Part shown: positions 47,563-58,336 of the stretch, piece by piece
Numbering within the stretch: the stretch's first letter is position 1
Layout of the letters: each line of letters opens with the position of its first letter
Source: Paralvinella palmiformis
Taxonomy: Eukaryota; Annelida; Polychaeta; Terebellida; Alvinellidae
Length of the DNA stretch: 64,000 nt
Assembly: GCA_025642065.1 (NCBI GenBank)
Contig: JAODUP010000031.1
Coordinates: 507,501 to 571,500 of the forward strand
Direction of reading: 5' to 3'
Made by a program: the position numbers and the translations under genes
The notes under the pieces: model-generated
Seen by the model: the letters and a program-made list of their open reading frames with translations, nothing else
Databases searched by the model: none
What the model was told of the DNA's origin: nothing

Positions 47563-48015
47563 TAATCTGTAGGCAGTTTACAGTCAATATACACTCAGTG
47601 TACTGGATGTCAATAGACCGCTTACCGTATGTATACAGACAGTCTGCTAGTAATCTGTAGGCAGTTTACAGTCAATATACACCCAGTATACTGGTAATCT
47701 AAAAACCATTTAGTAATCTGTAGGCAGTTTACAGTCAATATACACTCAGTGTACTGGATGTCAATAGACCGCTTACCGTATGTATACAGACAGTCTGCTA
47801 GTAATCTGTAGGCAGTTTACAGTCAATATACACCCAGTATACTGGTAATCTAAAAACCATTTAGTAATCTGTAGGCAGTTTACAGTCAATATACACTCAG
47901 TGTACTGGATGTCAATAGACCGCTTACCGTATGTATACAGACAGTCTGCTAGTAATCTGTAGGCAGTTTACAGTCAATATACACCCAGTATACTGGTAAT
48001 CTAAAAACCATTTAG
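47563..48015. repeat. 151-bp satellite, three near-identical copies
   Basis: 'taatctgtaggcagtttaca' recurs at 47563, 47714, 47865 and 48016, exactly 151 bp apart. Within each unit the same phrase also starts a shorter sub-repeat 88 bp in. Confidence 0.95.
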
Positions 48016-48600
48016 TAATCTGTAGGCAGTTTACAGTCAGTATACAGCCAGTCTACTGGTAATCTATAGACAGTTTGCAGTCAATATATAATCAGTGTAC
48101 TGAAAATCAATAGACTGTTTACAGTCAATCTACTAGCAATGTGTAGACAGTTTACAGTCAATATACCGGCAATCGATTGATAGTTTACAGGCAGTATATT
48201 ATCAGTCTAATGGTAATCTATGGACAGTTTACAGACAATATACAGTAATTCTGCTGGTAGTCTATGGATAACTTAACAGTCAATTTACAATCAATCTGCT
48301 GGGAATCTGTAGAATCAGATTACTCTCAGTTTCAAAAGACAACATACATCAATATACATCCGACCTGCTGTCTTATTATACAGTCAGTGTACATACAGTC
48401 AGTCTGCTGACAGTCGACAGGCATTAATCGGTCAATCAATGGCCAGCGTACAGACAGTCAGTCGTCATTGACTAGCCAGTTAACTGTCAACACGTAAACA
48501 GTAAATGAGCAGTCGTTTTTTTATTGTCAGTCTGTGCCCCAGCTTACTACATCTATTGGTCTGCTGTCAGTCAATTAACAGTGAGTTCACGACAGTATAA
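48016..48600. repeat. Degenerate continuation of the 151-bp satellite
   Basis: Phrases like 'cagtttacagtcaatatac' and 'ctggtaatctatagac' recur every 40-50 bp with increasing decay. Confidence 0.7.
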
Positions 48601-49033
48601 CGTAATTCATTAATTGACAACAGAGTGGTCTATGATATTAACATCATAACAATACCATTGCCGACAATGACAATAACATTATAACAGTAACATTGTTAAC
48701 AATGACTAGGCCACACAGTGCGCCCGACGCCTGATAGACTTGTCTTTTGATTTCGCTTTCACGACAGGTAAATCGGATCGCCGCTCTGTTCGGTCGGTAA
48801 CAAAGGAAAGGTGTATGGCATTCGCGCCCGTGCGTGCATGCTGCGTGTGTATGCGTGCGTGTGTGCGTGAAAAGGCACCGGCACAGGCAAAAATACATTA
48901 TGATCATGTCATCTGAACGGATATTAAATCAATAACATCGATATTTCATTTTACTGTCTCTTAATATGCGCGCGCGCGCGAGAGAGAGACTAGTCTGTTT
49001 ATGTAGTAATTACATATTTATACTTCGTTGCAG

Positions 49034-49146
49034 CCCGATGTTTTGCGAACTTCCTGTATCCAGACGGTTATGTTTGTTGGCGCTGTCTTAACGGTATTCC
49101 GGATACGTCGAGTAGTATGCCCTAACTAACGACAGCGTCCTTTAAG
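49034..49146 (+). promoter_or_regulatory. 5' UTR part of the SERTA exon (acceptor at 49033)
   Basis: 'atttatacttcgttgcag' fits a splice acceptor, so the coding exon probably has a separate non-coding first exon upstream, as is usual for SERTAD genes. The start context is 'aagATGg'. Confidence 0.45.
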
Positions 49147-50799
49147 ATGGCTAGTATATATGGATCTAGGACAATAACAACAACAACAACAACAACAGCG
49201 GCGGCAACCACGACGACATCATCATCATCAGCAGCAACAACAGCAACAACGGGAGTGAAACGGAAGTTGGCCGTAGCCGATGATGCCATCTATCTGGATA
49301 GCAGCGACAGCTGCAGACCGGCGAAACGGATCTCCCCGTTCCTCAACACGCCGATACAGAGAAAGGAGGCGAAGCGGCGCATCCTGCGGCTCTCGATGAG
49401 GAAGATGAGGGAGATCGACTGTCCGGAGTCGTTCCTGTGCCGCTCCGTGCTCATCAACAATCTGGCGAGATCGTTACAGGACGACCTCAAGGACGACAAA
49501 CTCTGGTCCAGATGGGACTGGGCCGCCGACATGGATGCCCTGCCCTATCGCGCTCACGGCCAGGATCCGCACGTCGGATCCAGAACGGGATCCTCCAGTC
49601 CGCAGGCCTCCGCCGCCCGCTGTCCGGTGGTGCACGGCGCTGCCACCGGAAGTGGCCAATGGTCAACAGACGCGCACGCGCACTGGCTAAACGCCGACGA
49701 CGTACACATGTCGGCGTCGGAGCGGGAACGAATCTCGCGAGAGATGACTCAGAGTCATGACCGACTTGCCGAGACCGTCGACAGTCTGACGTCATTCGAC
49801 GCCGATTACACGTCGGCGGAGAAAGCGGATTCGGTCAAGCCGAATTCGATCCTGAATTCGGCCAGTTCCGGAAGTCACTTTGCCACTTCCGGTTGCGATG
49901 TGACGAATGTGTCGTGTAGTTGTGGCAGCAGTCCGTTGACTTCTTGTGGCGTTGGTATGTATGCGTCCTCAACGTACGGCACGGCCATGGACGCCAACAG
50001 CTGTATCCTGAAAAACGACGTCAACAAGAATAATAAACTGCTACCTCCTTGTTCGCAATATCGGACAAAAGTGGACCCCGTCCCGAGTCTGGATCTGCGC
50101 CACCTGGACGCCTATCCATCGACAGACTACCCGTGTACGCTGGCCTCCGGCGCGACCCTATCCCAACAGCCTCTCCAGATCAGCGACATCGGTCCACTGG
50201 CTCAGGACACACCCCGATATCCGGACAGCCAACTCGCCAAACTGTCCGGATTCGACAAAGATGCCACCGACAAGGATCCGTGGTCGTTGCCATGTCTGGA
50301 TTATCCGGACGACTTGGGCACCACTTATCTGGACATGACATCAAACAGCGTCTGTCGAGTTCGGAATGATTCGTCGTTCCTCGATAGCTTGGACTCGTGC
50401 ATTCCCAGCCTACAACAGACTGATATGCATTCCACGACGGTCGCCATTGCCGTAACTAGTAACGTGACTGGTTCCGCCACTTCCGGTTCCACCGTCACCG
50501 CCAACGGTCTTCAGATGAAGTCGAGCTTCTCGACGGCAGACTCCACGTCATCGGCTCTGGACGGCCTACTCTTCGGCAGCCAGTGGAATTCGACGTCAAT
50601 GGCCGATGACGTAATGAACTCGCCGTTGTCAACGTCGTTCTCCGTCGGGTCGACGGTGTCGTGCTCCGCCGAAGCGGAGCGTCCAGAATACGCCACGTCG
50701 TCGGAGTTCTCGGATCCGGAGAGATTCTCCTCGCAGAGTCTACGAGATTTCGACATCATCTACAATAACCTGGTCAGCGTTCTGATTGGCGGAAACTGA
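49147..50799 (+). CDS. SERTA domain protein (TRIP-Br/CDCA4/Taranis-like)
   Basis: A single-exon, 550-residue frame. Residues 9-35 are a Thr/Ser/Ala run encoded by imperfect ACA/TCA/GCA repeats. 'GVKRKLAVADD' (36-46) matches the conserved N-terminal block of this family and contains an RxL-type cyclin-binding-like 'KRKLA'. The SERTA domain spans about 71-118: 'RKEAKRRILRLSMRKMREI' followed by 'FLCRSVLINNLARSLQDDL', close to the 'CRSVLIANT' core of CDCA4. A long Ser/Thr/Asp-rich middle follows. The C-terminus 'SLRDFDIIYNNLVSVLIGG' matches the short hydrophobic-acidic end of SERTADs. Known members are nuclear coregulators of E2F/DP-dependent transcription and cyclin/CDK control; Drosophila Taranis is the insect counterpart. 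At 550 aa it is longer than vertebrate SERTADs. Codon use is GC-richer than the surroundings, supporting real coding. Frames on the other strand are shadows. Confidence 0.92.
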   Translation: MASIYGSRTITTTTTTTAAATTTTSSSSAATTATTGVKRKLAVADDAIYLDSSDSCRPAKRISPFLNTPIQRKEAKRRILRLSMRKMREIDCPESFLCRSVLINNLARSLQDDLKDDKLWSRWDWAADMDALPYRAHGQDPHVGSRTGSSSPQASAARCPVVHGAATGSGQWSTDAHAHWLNADDVHMSASERERISREMTQSHDRLAETVDSLTSFDADYTSAEKADSVKPNSILNSASSGSHFATSGCDVTNVSCSCGSSPLTSCGVGMYASSTYGTAMDANSCILKNDVNKNNKLLPPCSQYRTKVDPVPSLDLRHLDAYPSTDYPCTLASGATLSQQPLQISDIGPLAQDTPRYPDSQLAKLSGFDKDATDKDPWSLPCLDYPDDLGTTYLDMTSNSVCRVRNDSSFLDSLDSCIPSLQQTDMHSTTVAIAVTSNVTGSATSGSTVTANGLQMKSSFSTADSTSSALDGLLFGSQWNSTSMADDVMNSPLSTSFSVGSTVSCSAEAERPEYATSSEFSDPERFSSQSLRDFDIIYNNLVSVLIGGN

Positions 50800-51513
50800 T
50801 CACCGCCGCTCTCTTATTGGTGCAGCGCCGTTGACGTTGTGCAATCAAATGGCAGCACTTTTGGCAGTGTTCTCTCGTTTTCGGATGAAACATGCCAAAA
50901 AGAAGACGTGGCTTCTCAAAGTGTTCCCTTTATAATTTGTTGAAGGCGCATTATGATGTTCTGTTACTTAATGATAACTGGTTGCGGTCTCCGATATTTG
51001 AAATGGTTTGTTTTGTAGATCTTTGTTGATCCATTTAGGGAGCTGCCGTGTATTTTCACACAAATCATAATGGCACACTGCATTCTGTTAGAGATTTGAC
51101 ATCATAGCGTGTGATGAAGGTTCGATGGCGGCGAGCACGCCGAAACAGTCCAGCATGTGTACTCCGCGTTCTGGGTTTCTGTCGCTGTGATAAATTAGAA
51201 ATCAGCCACAATTTCAGGACAAAGCGCAAAATTCACCATGTGTTCAGCATCTTTACTGGCCATTGCAAAAATTGACTTTTTGTGCTCATCTGTTTAGTGT
51301 TGTCTTCATATGTCCGTTAGGTTTTTTTTGTAAAATCACTGGAACATGCATTTGGATACATATCAAAATAGATCTTTTTAATAACGAGTTTCAGAGAGAG
51401 AAAATCCGTTATCACTGCATTTGGGAACATTTCGGAATAACTGCGTTATATGGTAGCAAAATGTTTATTTACGTTGGTCTATTTTATAGAGCACCATTCG
51501 TCACCTCAACACA

Positions 51514-51547
<34 letters not shown>

Positions 51548-52090
51548 ACACACACACACACACACACACACAATGTCATGTTCACTTGTTTATTTGGTTT
51601 CAAGTTCATGTGTTCTCAAGACAGATAGGTCATGACAGTAACATTTGTTACGAAGGGGCAGATTTCATACTCCGACCGACCACGAACCCTTGTAGCTCTC
51701 CGAAGAGAACTCTGAAGCAGCACACCAACCGTGGCAGCTGTATCAGTCATTTTATGATCATCAATATTCCACTTGTAGAGTAATAAATTATTATTTGTCA
51801 GGGGGATCTGAAGTCGGTTTTTCTTTTTGACGACGTCTGTCCCGAGTTAGATCCCACTATGTAGGCTAGAATCGGACGCTGCTTTCAGATTAACGCTGTG
51901 TACGTACCAAGGTAAAACGATACAGGTATTTGTAACGAGTAAATATTTAGAGTTGTATTAGAGCCCTGTTAATCGGATATATTTAATCGCTAATATTATA
52001 TTCTTATCGGCATAAAGGATGTGTACAGTTTGTACATGTTGTACACCTCGAAGGTTGTGTGTACAGCTACAGCCAAGTACAGTTAATAAA
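50800..52090 (+). other. 3' UTR of the SERTA gene (inferred)
   Basis: No frame follows the stop. Unique sequence continues, with a (CA)n(GA)n(CA)n tract at 51511-51572, to candidate AATAAA hexamers at 51782 and 52085. The 3' end is inferred, not shown. Confidence 0.4.
52085..52090 (+). terminator. Candidate poly(A) signal AATAAA
   Basis: 'ttaataaacgg', followed by T/GT-rich 'attggtgttttatt'. The nearer alternative is at 51782-51787. Confidence 0.35.
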
Positions 52091-52485
52091 CGGCTAATTT
52101 ACATTGGTGTTTTATTAATGCAGAAAGCGAACACGTACCCGCGCTTGCACACACACACGTGAGCGTTCGGGCACGCACACACAATATTTTTTATTTCTAT
52201 CTGTATAACTTAATCTTATCATCCGTCTTGGTCTCTGGAAGGTTTTCAGGATTCAGACGACACGGAGAAGATAGACATGACAACATGATGGTACATAAAT
52301 AATGGTTCAGTGGCGCTTTAATGTGACGATTATGGATATGAATGTTATGTCCTCGCGGTGTGCGTCACTGTGTGTGCTTGCGTGCGTGCGTGTGATACTA
52401 AAGAGCCCGATAGCAATATTTATATTACAGATATTAAGCTATATAACGCTTGGGAGTAAATAAGAAAACTGTAATGTTTACAGTT

Positions 52486-52510
52486 ATAACACACACACAC
52501 ACACACACGT

Positions 52511-52546
<36 letters not shown>
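52486..52546. repeat. (CA)n(GA)n microsatellite
   Basis: CA run then GA run. Confidence 0.93.
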
Positions 52547-52696
52547 CCAAAGCTCGTTGTGTCGAAGTTGCAGGGGGTGATATAAATACTTCGAAGTTGG
52601 TCCGCGTGACGTGTCTTATTTTACTAATTATCTCAATATGTTGTATAATGAGTCATCTAATTTGATCACCGATCACCATGGTGATGATGATGGTGA

Positions 52697-52876
52697 TGTG
52701 GCGTCTCCGTGGACTAACTTGGTAGAGCGCTTAACCACAAACGTCTAGCGCATAGGTTCACACCGCGGCTGGCCTATGCCAGAAGGATAGTTCATCTTTC
52801 ACTGCGTCTCATTAACTTTTGACGTCGTTCTGCCCATTTAACTCACATCGTCTAGACAAAAGTAACCGTAAAACAG
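52697..52876 (+). repeat. SINE family A, diverged copy
   Basis: 'ggcgtctccgtggactaact' head, B-box-like 'aggttcacaccgcgg', then 'gttcatctttcactgcgtct' and 'aaaagtaaccgtaaaaca'. Confidence 0.65.
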
Positions 52877-53534
52877 TAGGCAAGGCCATTAAATAGCAAC
52901 AGTTGCGGGATGAAACATTCTTACTCCTTTGAACATTTACACCAAATAGTTGTACACCTGCCATGATTCAATAAACGCTGACGTGTTCCGTTAATATCGG
53001 TTAATTCTTCTAAATGTTAGAATTAAGACAACAATGATGACATTCGACAGGGTTCCAGGAAAAGAGACTACATCGTTTTGAGGGATGAAGCAATTTTAAT
53101 AATACTAATTATAATAAACTCTAACATATTAAAAAAGACATTGTGTTGGGAACCGATCAAAATTTCGATTATCTAAAATATAAAAATCAAGCATATATTT
53201 CTTTTCCTAAATGCAGGCTTCTTACCTAACAATTACAAAGCCAACCAGAATAACGTATAGTACGGCCACTCTTATTGCCAACATATACATCAAAACAAGT
53301 AAATAAATTAAATTAGCATCAGGAGTAATATTAAATAACATATCAAATCATTTACCAGTGTTCTTGTTTTCCGAAAAATATGCTTCTAATATACTACCGT
53401 CCAGCACAAATTATCAAACCTACATGCAACATGTAGGAAAGCAACATCTCTATATTTTCGTCCTACTAACAGTAAATAAATTATAAACACCATAAATTCT
53501 CTAAAACCTCAAAACCAGTTATGGACATGACAAT

Positions 53535-54208
53535 GTGAATACGCTATTACTAAAACAGATAAAATTTGTCATTTCATTACCACTCAGCATAGCTATAAAT
53601 AAATCGATGGAAACCGGTGTTTTCCAGTCAAAACTTAAAATTATAAAAGTAATACCAATATATAAATCAAAAGATAAACAAAGTTTTACAAATTATAGAC
53701 CAATTTCACTTTTACTTAGCATATCCAAAATATATGAAAAAAAGTCCATAATCGTTTGTACAATTACATGACAATTAACCCGTTAATGAACAAGAACCAA
53801 TATGGCTTCCGTAAAGATCACTTCACAATAAGTGCAGTTTCAAAATTTACTTATGATACTCTACTTGCATTGGAATCGAGTAATTATAATCTTTCTGTGT
53901 TCCTGGAACTCTCCTTTGATACAATAAATCAGAATCTTTTATGCAAAAAATGACGCCATTACGACATACACGGTGTTGCATTGGAGTGGTTCACGAGCTA
54001 CCTAACAGAGAGAAAACAATATGTCTATTATAAATGTATTGATTCAAAATTAATTTCCATAACTTGTGGTGTATCCCAGGGATCCATATTGGAACCACTC
54101 CTCTTCATTTTATCCTCAAATGATCAAATTAACAAAGTCATATATGAATTACATATATTGTATAATATATTGTACCATATTACATTATATTATGTTATGC
54201 TATCACCC
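53535..54208 (+). pseudogene. Non-LTR retrotransposon reverse transcriptase remnant
   Basis: Ordered motifs are: 'GVFQSKLKIIKVIPIYKSKD', 'NYRPISLL', 'KNQYGFRKDHFTISAV', 'HGVALEWFTSYLTERKQYV' and 'GVSQGSILEPLLFIL'. These are conserved RT blocks of jockey/L2-like elements. The catalytic YxDD is not reached: sequence similarity ends just before the MITE at 54212. At least two frameshifts or stops are present. Confidence 0.8.
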
Positions 54209-54211
54209 TAA

Positions 54212-54579
54212 TAGTCCAGTCAAAATATGACCAGAAAGGGCACCACTAATTGCAATAGAAATGAACGTGTGTTTTTCTGACAGCTTAGGATCTACTAAAT
54301 AACATACGAAAATTATACTAAAATGAAATGAATGGCACATTGCTTATTTATGTTTATTTAGGATATACATTGGCAGAGTTACGCCAAATTTCTAGATTGT
54401 ATGAAATAGTCATAAAAATGAAATGGTCAAAACATTCAATATAAAAATAAGCAATGTTCCACTCATTTCATTTTACTATAATTTTCGTATGTTATTCAGT
54501 AAATCCTAAGTTTTCAGAAAAATACAACTTCATTTCTATTGCAATTAGTGGTGGGTCAAATCATAATTTGACTGGACTA
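54212..54579. mobile_element. MITE with about 145-bp inverted repeats and TAA target duplication
   Basis: The left end 'tagtccagtcaaaatatgac' and the reverse-complemented right end 'tagtccagtcaaattatgat' continue as near-identical arms. Shared stretches include 'accactaattgcaatagaaa' and 'ataacatacgaaaattata'. 'TAA' flanks both sides (54209-54211 and 54580-54582). The 368-bp element has no coding capacity. A 3-bp TAA duplication would fit PIF/Harbinger-type transposition; that assignment is inference. Confidence 0.82.
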
Positions 54580-55109
54580 TAATCAGCGCGCTTGGACAGC
54601 GGACAGTTAAATATGTAACTTTTAGGCCACTGCCCCTCCTCGTATAATCAATTATGTTCTACATGTTTGGTCTTTATTTTGGAGGTTACAGCTGTTTACT
54701 TGTCTGTTGGCCTGATGGTATATGCTTGTAAATAATATTATGTGATATAGATATGTAATAACGTTACTGTATATATCATCGAATAAAAGTACGTACTTAC
54801 AAAACATTCATAATAAGTTAACTGCGTTTAGAATGTTATAACTCATCATTTACGCAAGTTTATTTTGCTTTCGAGACACTTAAAGATTAAAGATATATTG
54901 CACATCCACTAGATAACAGATCAATGTTACACTCAGTAAGAAGATCCTGCTATCCCGAGGGAAGTCATCGACTAGTCTAGTATTAGACCAACAAATATCG
55001 GAACAAGGACGAGCTCCTTAAAACAATCCTTTGATGTCCAATACCCCTTTCGAATGATTCTGATAACCAAAGACTCTTATTGGTATTATTAGTCACTCTA
55101 TCACTTATA

Positions 55110-55398
55110 ATAATGGCCGAAATGGCAGTTTTTAATGTGGCTGGCAACCTCAAATGAGGGAGACGCATATCGTCTGTAATTAATGGCTTCCCCACGGAGA
55201 CTAATTGTAAATAAATTTAGAATTTAAAATATATGGCATATTCAGTGGAGAAAACCTTGCCAGTTGCCTAGCTGGATGAAAAACTCCTCCTACTATAGTG
55301 CCACGGCTGAGGCGAGAACCGGAGACCTCCCGCACAGATTGACCATAGACATAGGTAAATAGTCTCACGCTCTACCCATGTGGCCAAAGAGGCAGTAA
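55110..55398 (-). repeat. SINE family B, copy 3, inside a LINE 3' UTR
   Basis: 'cctcaaatgagggagacgca' and 'aaccttgccagttgcctagc' as in copies 1 and 2. A direct repeat 'acttata' (55103-55109 and 55399-55405) brackets it. Confidence 0.75.
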
Positions 55399-55720
55399 AC
55401 TTATATCGTGTATGTTGTACATTAAAATATGTGTTTTTGTCGGTAGAAATGTCCTACTAAGTTTATATTTACACGAATCACCTCGAGCTGATTACCACGT
55501 GACTAGTTAAATATAGGTCTACAGCAGAATCGACACGAATACTCAGGGAATGGTGACATTACACACATAACCGGGCAAGCTTATAAACACACACATGTTG
55601 ATGACGTCAATTCACAACTCTCTCCGCTGCTCGGGATCTGGATTTCTGTGTACGTGCAAGTACAATATCAACGTATAGTATTGTCTTTCGCGTTTAATCA
55701 GAATATAGTTCTAATAAAAG

Positions 55721-55721
<1 letters not shown>

Positions 55722-55763
<42 letters not shown>
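55722..55763. repeat. (TA)n microsatellite
   Basis: A TA run of about 40 bp. Confidence 0.95.
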
Positions 55764-55765
<2 letters not shown>

Positions 55766-56154
55766 GACTAGAATTACTTTTATCTTCTGTTTTAATAAGG
55801 ATTTCTATATTTTTCTGAGTAGAATGGAAATTTCAGATAAAGCTATACCCTTACAATCAGCCGATGGAGGGGGGTGTTATGTAACATTGACGTAAAAACA
55901 CCCCCCCCCCCATCGGTAGGGTCAGTGGACGAGCAACATCATTCAGAGTCTATCGTAGTTTAATGAACCAGTGTCCGTCTGTTCTCCCCAAACAACCAGC
56001 TATCAACATACGAACTGAAAAGACGCCAAACAGAAGGTTTTTGTTTGTTGTTGTTTCGTCTCGGATGTCGGGTAAGGTCTAGTACTCTGGTCTGAGCGTC
56101 TGAGTTTTCTCAGAATTTAGCATTAGCTCGTTTTAGGACATCAACTAGTAAATA

Positions 56155-56157
<3 letters not shown>

Positions 56158-56186
<29 letters not shown>
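56158..56186. repeat. (CA)n microsatellite
   Basis: A short CA run. Confidence 0.93.
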
Positions 56187-56389
56187 CTAAAAGACATCGC
56201 GAATGAAAGTAAATTTGTGAGTTTTACAAATGTTTGATGGGGTTTGGTGTCGTCCATAACGCTAAATAGTCTACTATGAAAGATTATCATGTCGGAGCAA
56301 TTACGAATTTTACTGACTAGTTATAAATATTTCTGTGACGGTGCATATGAATTTATGTATGAACTGTTACCCATTAGGAAAGTATCCCC

Positions 56390-57235
56390 CAAAGTTCGGG
56401 TTAGCCAGTCAAATACTATTGCAGTTGTCTATGTCTCTTAAGTCAAATCACTCATATGGCGATTGTACATTTAGTGTAAAGGTGCCCAATTTGTGGAACA
56501 ATTTGCTGGCGTAGATTTGTTCAAGTGTGGGACACCCTGATGCGTTTTAGTCTGTTCTAAAGACTTACCTGTTTACGACTGGCTTCTCTGGTAAATAAAA
56601 TGGCTTGTTTAGATTTCCAAATGAGAGCCTATAAATGGCTCCTGTTAGTAGGGAAGCTTTATTAAAGCAATCCTTTAACGGCAAATACCCTTTTCGGAAA
56701 GATTCTAACAGCATTGACTTTTTGGCATTATTAATCACTCTATCACTCATATATTGTAAGATATACATAAAATACGTGTTTTGTGGGTAGAAACATCGTA
56801 ATAAGTTTGTATTTACGCGAATTAGTTTAAGCCGGCCACCACGTGGCTAATTAATTATACTGCAGAATATGCACTCATGCTCAGTTTTGGCAAGCACAGA
56901 GTGGTAACGTTACACATATAACCGACCAAAACTAAACCAAAACGCGCACATGTTGATGACGTAGTACACAACTCTGTCCGCGGATCTTGCCAGTGAAAAC
57001 CGGTAAAACCGAATATTTATGAAAATGTCTTATCTGATTGTTGTTCGGGATCTGAATTTCTGTATAGGGACGAGTAAATTAACAACATATTATAATGTCT
57101 TTGGCGATTAATATGATTTTAGTTTTAATCAACTTCATTTATGTAATCACTGGAATTAAACTTATCAACCGTTTTAATCAGAAATTGTATATTTCGGAGT
57201 AGGATGAAAGTTTACAAAGAATCACTTTAAACTTT
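56390..57235 (+). mobile_element. LINE C-terminal coding remnant plus 3' UTR (copy 3)
   Basis: The start translates as 'SNHSYGDCTFSVKVPNLWNN' and 'LKTYLF', the last conserved block of CR1/L2-type reverse transcriptases ('F...APKLWN.LP'). It is broken by two stops. The downstream 3' UTR is shared with 30583-31115 and 54985-55850, identifying all three as one family. Confidence 0.72.
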
Positions 57236-57378
57236 ATTATTATTAATTTATTTTTTTTTATCATCATCAACATCACCATCATCACCACCATCAGTTTATT
57301 TTTTATAAATTATGTGAACATGGAAGATGTGGCAGCAATAGCAATAACCTTAACATTAACCGGCGTGATAACAATTAC

Positions 57379-57410
<32 letters not shown>

Positions 57411-57838
57411 GTATATTTATAAAGCACCAAAACCAGGTAACCCTGTTCTGAGGCGTACAAAAAAATTTAATAAAGACAAATATTAGTTTGTTTGAGGCTC
57501 TTTTAAAACATTTAGTGGCTTAGAATTTCTAATATGACTAGGCAACTTATTCGACAATGTTGGCGCAACAACATTAAAACATTCAGTGCATATATTTGGA
57601 GTTTGTAATTAAGCACGACAAGGATCAGTTCTCCAGATGATATTAGTGTTCTAGCTTGACCATTTAATGCCTTGTATATGATCATGAGTGTCTTGAATTG
57701 AATCCGCTTAATTACGACATCCTGAGTATCACAGTAATCTAACCGTGATATAATAAAGGCATGGATCACAGAAGTAAGTGCATCATGGGTAAATAGGAAG
57801 TTTAAACTCTTAATGTTCCGTATGTGAAAATAGGACGT

Positions 57839-58336
57839 CTAGCAGATACAAGCCACATGAGTCTCCATGTACAGAAGTTGGTCGAGGAGTACATCAAGAA
57901 TTTTGCCGGAGTCACTAGGTGAGATCAAATTATTATCATTTTGTAGTTGAAAACCATTAGAGTGTTTGCTGAAATAGGATGACGCTAATACAATTAACTC
58001 GGATTTGTGGCTGTTTAGTTGTAGTTTATTTGCGACCATGCAGGATTGTATGTCACTAATGCAATTTTCTAGACGCTCAGTAACTTCTTGTCTCTGTTCC
58101 ATGTCAGTGACGTCATACGACACATATAGTTGAGTATCATCTGCATACGTATGTATCTGTATTCCATATCTTTGGGCTATGCTGGACAATGGTATAGTAT
58201 AGATGATGAACAGTATCGGTCCCATGACTGATGCCTGTGGCACCCCGAATAGCAAATACAGAACCTTAGATAGACACATAATTTCATGGTCCATTGTGTC
58301 GAACGCCGCCGATAAATCTAATAGGACCAGAACCAC
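57839..58336 (-). pseudogene. CR1-like reverse transcriptase palm/thumb remnant
   Basis: The longest surviving frame of the LINE (165 codons), holding 'YADDTQLY' and 'NKLQLNSHKSELIV'. The first codons 'VLLDLSAAFDT' are RT block A. It is deleted between block A and the 'FGVPQ' block. Confidence 0.8.

Larger units (their letters stand above)
54985..55850 (+). mobile_element. LINE 3' UTR fragment (copy 2), split by a SINE
   Basis: 54985-55109 ('cctttgatgtccaatacccc', 'ttagtcactctatcacttat') and 55399-55850 ('gtagaaatgtcctactaagt') match consecutive parts of the copy at 56640-57235. The family B SINE lies between. A (TA)n tract is at 55722-55763. Confidence 0.65.

Noticed and set aside
49290..50759. 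Minus-strand and alternative plus-strand frames of 61-107 codons
   Set aside because: Shadows of the GC-richer SERTA coding exon.
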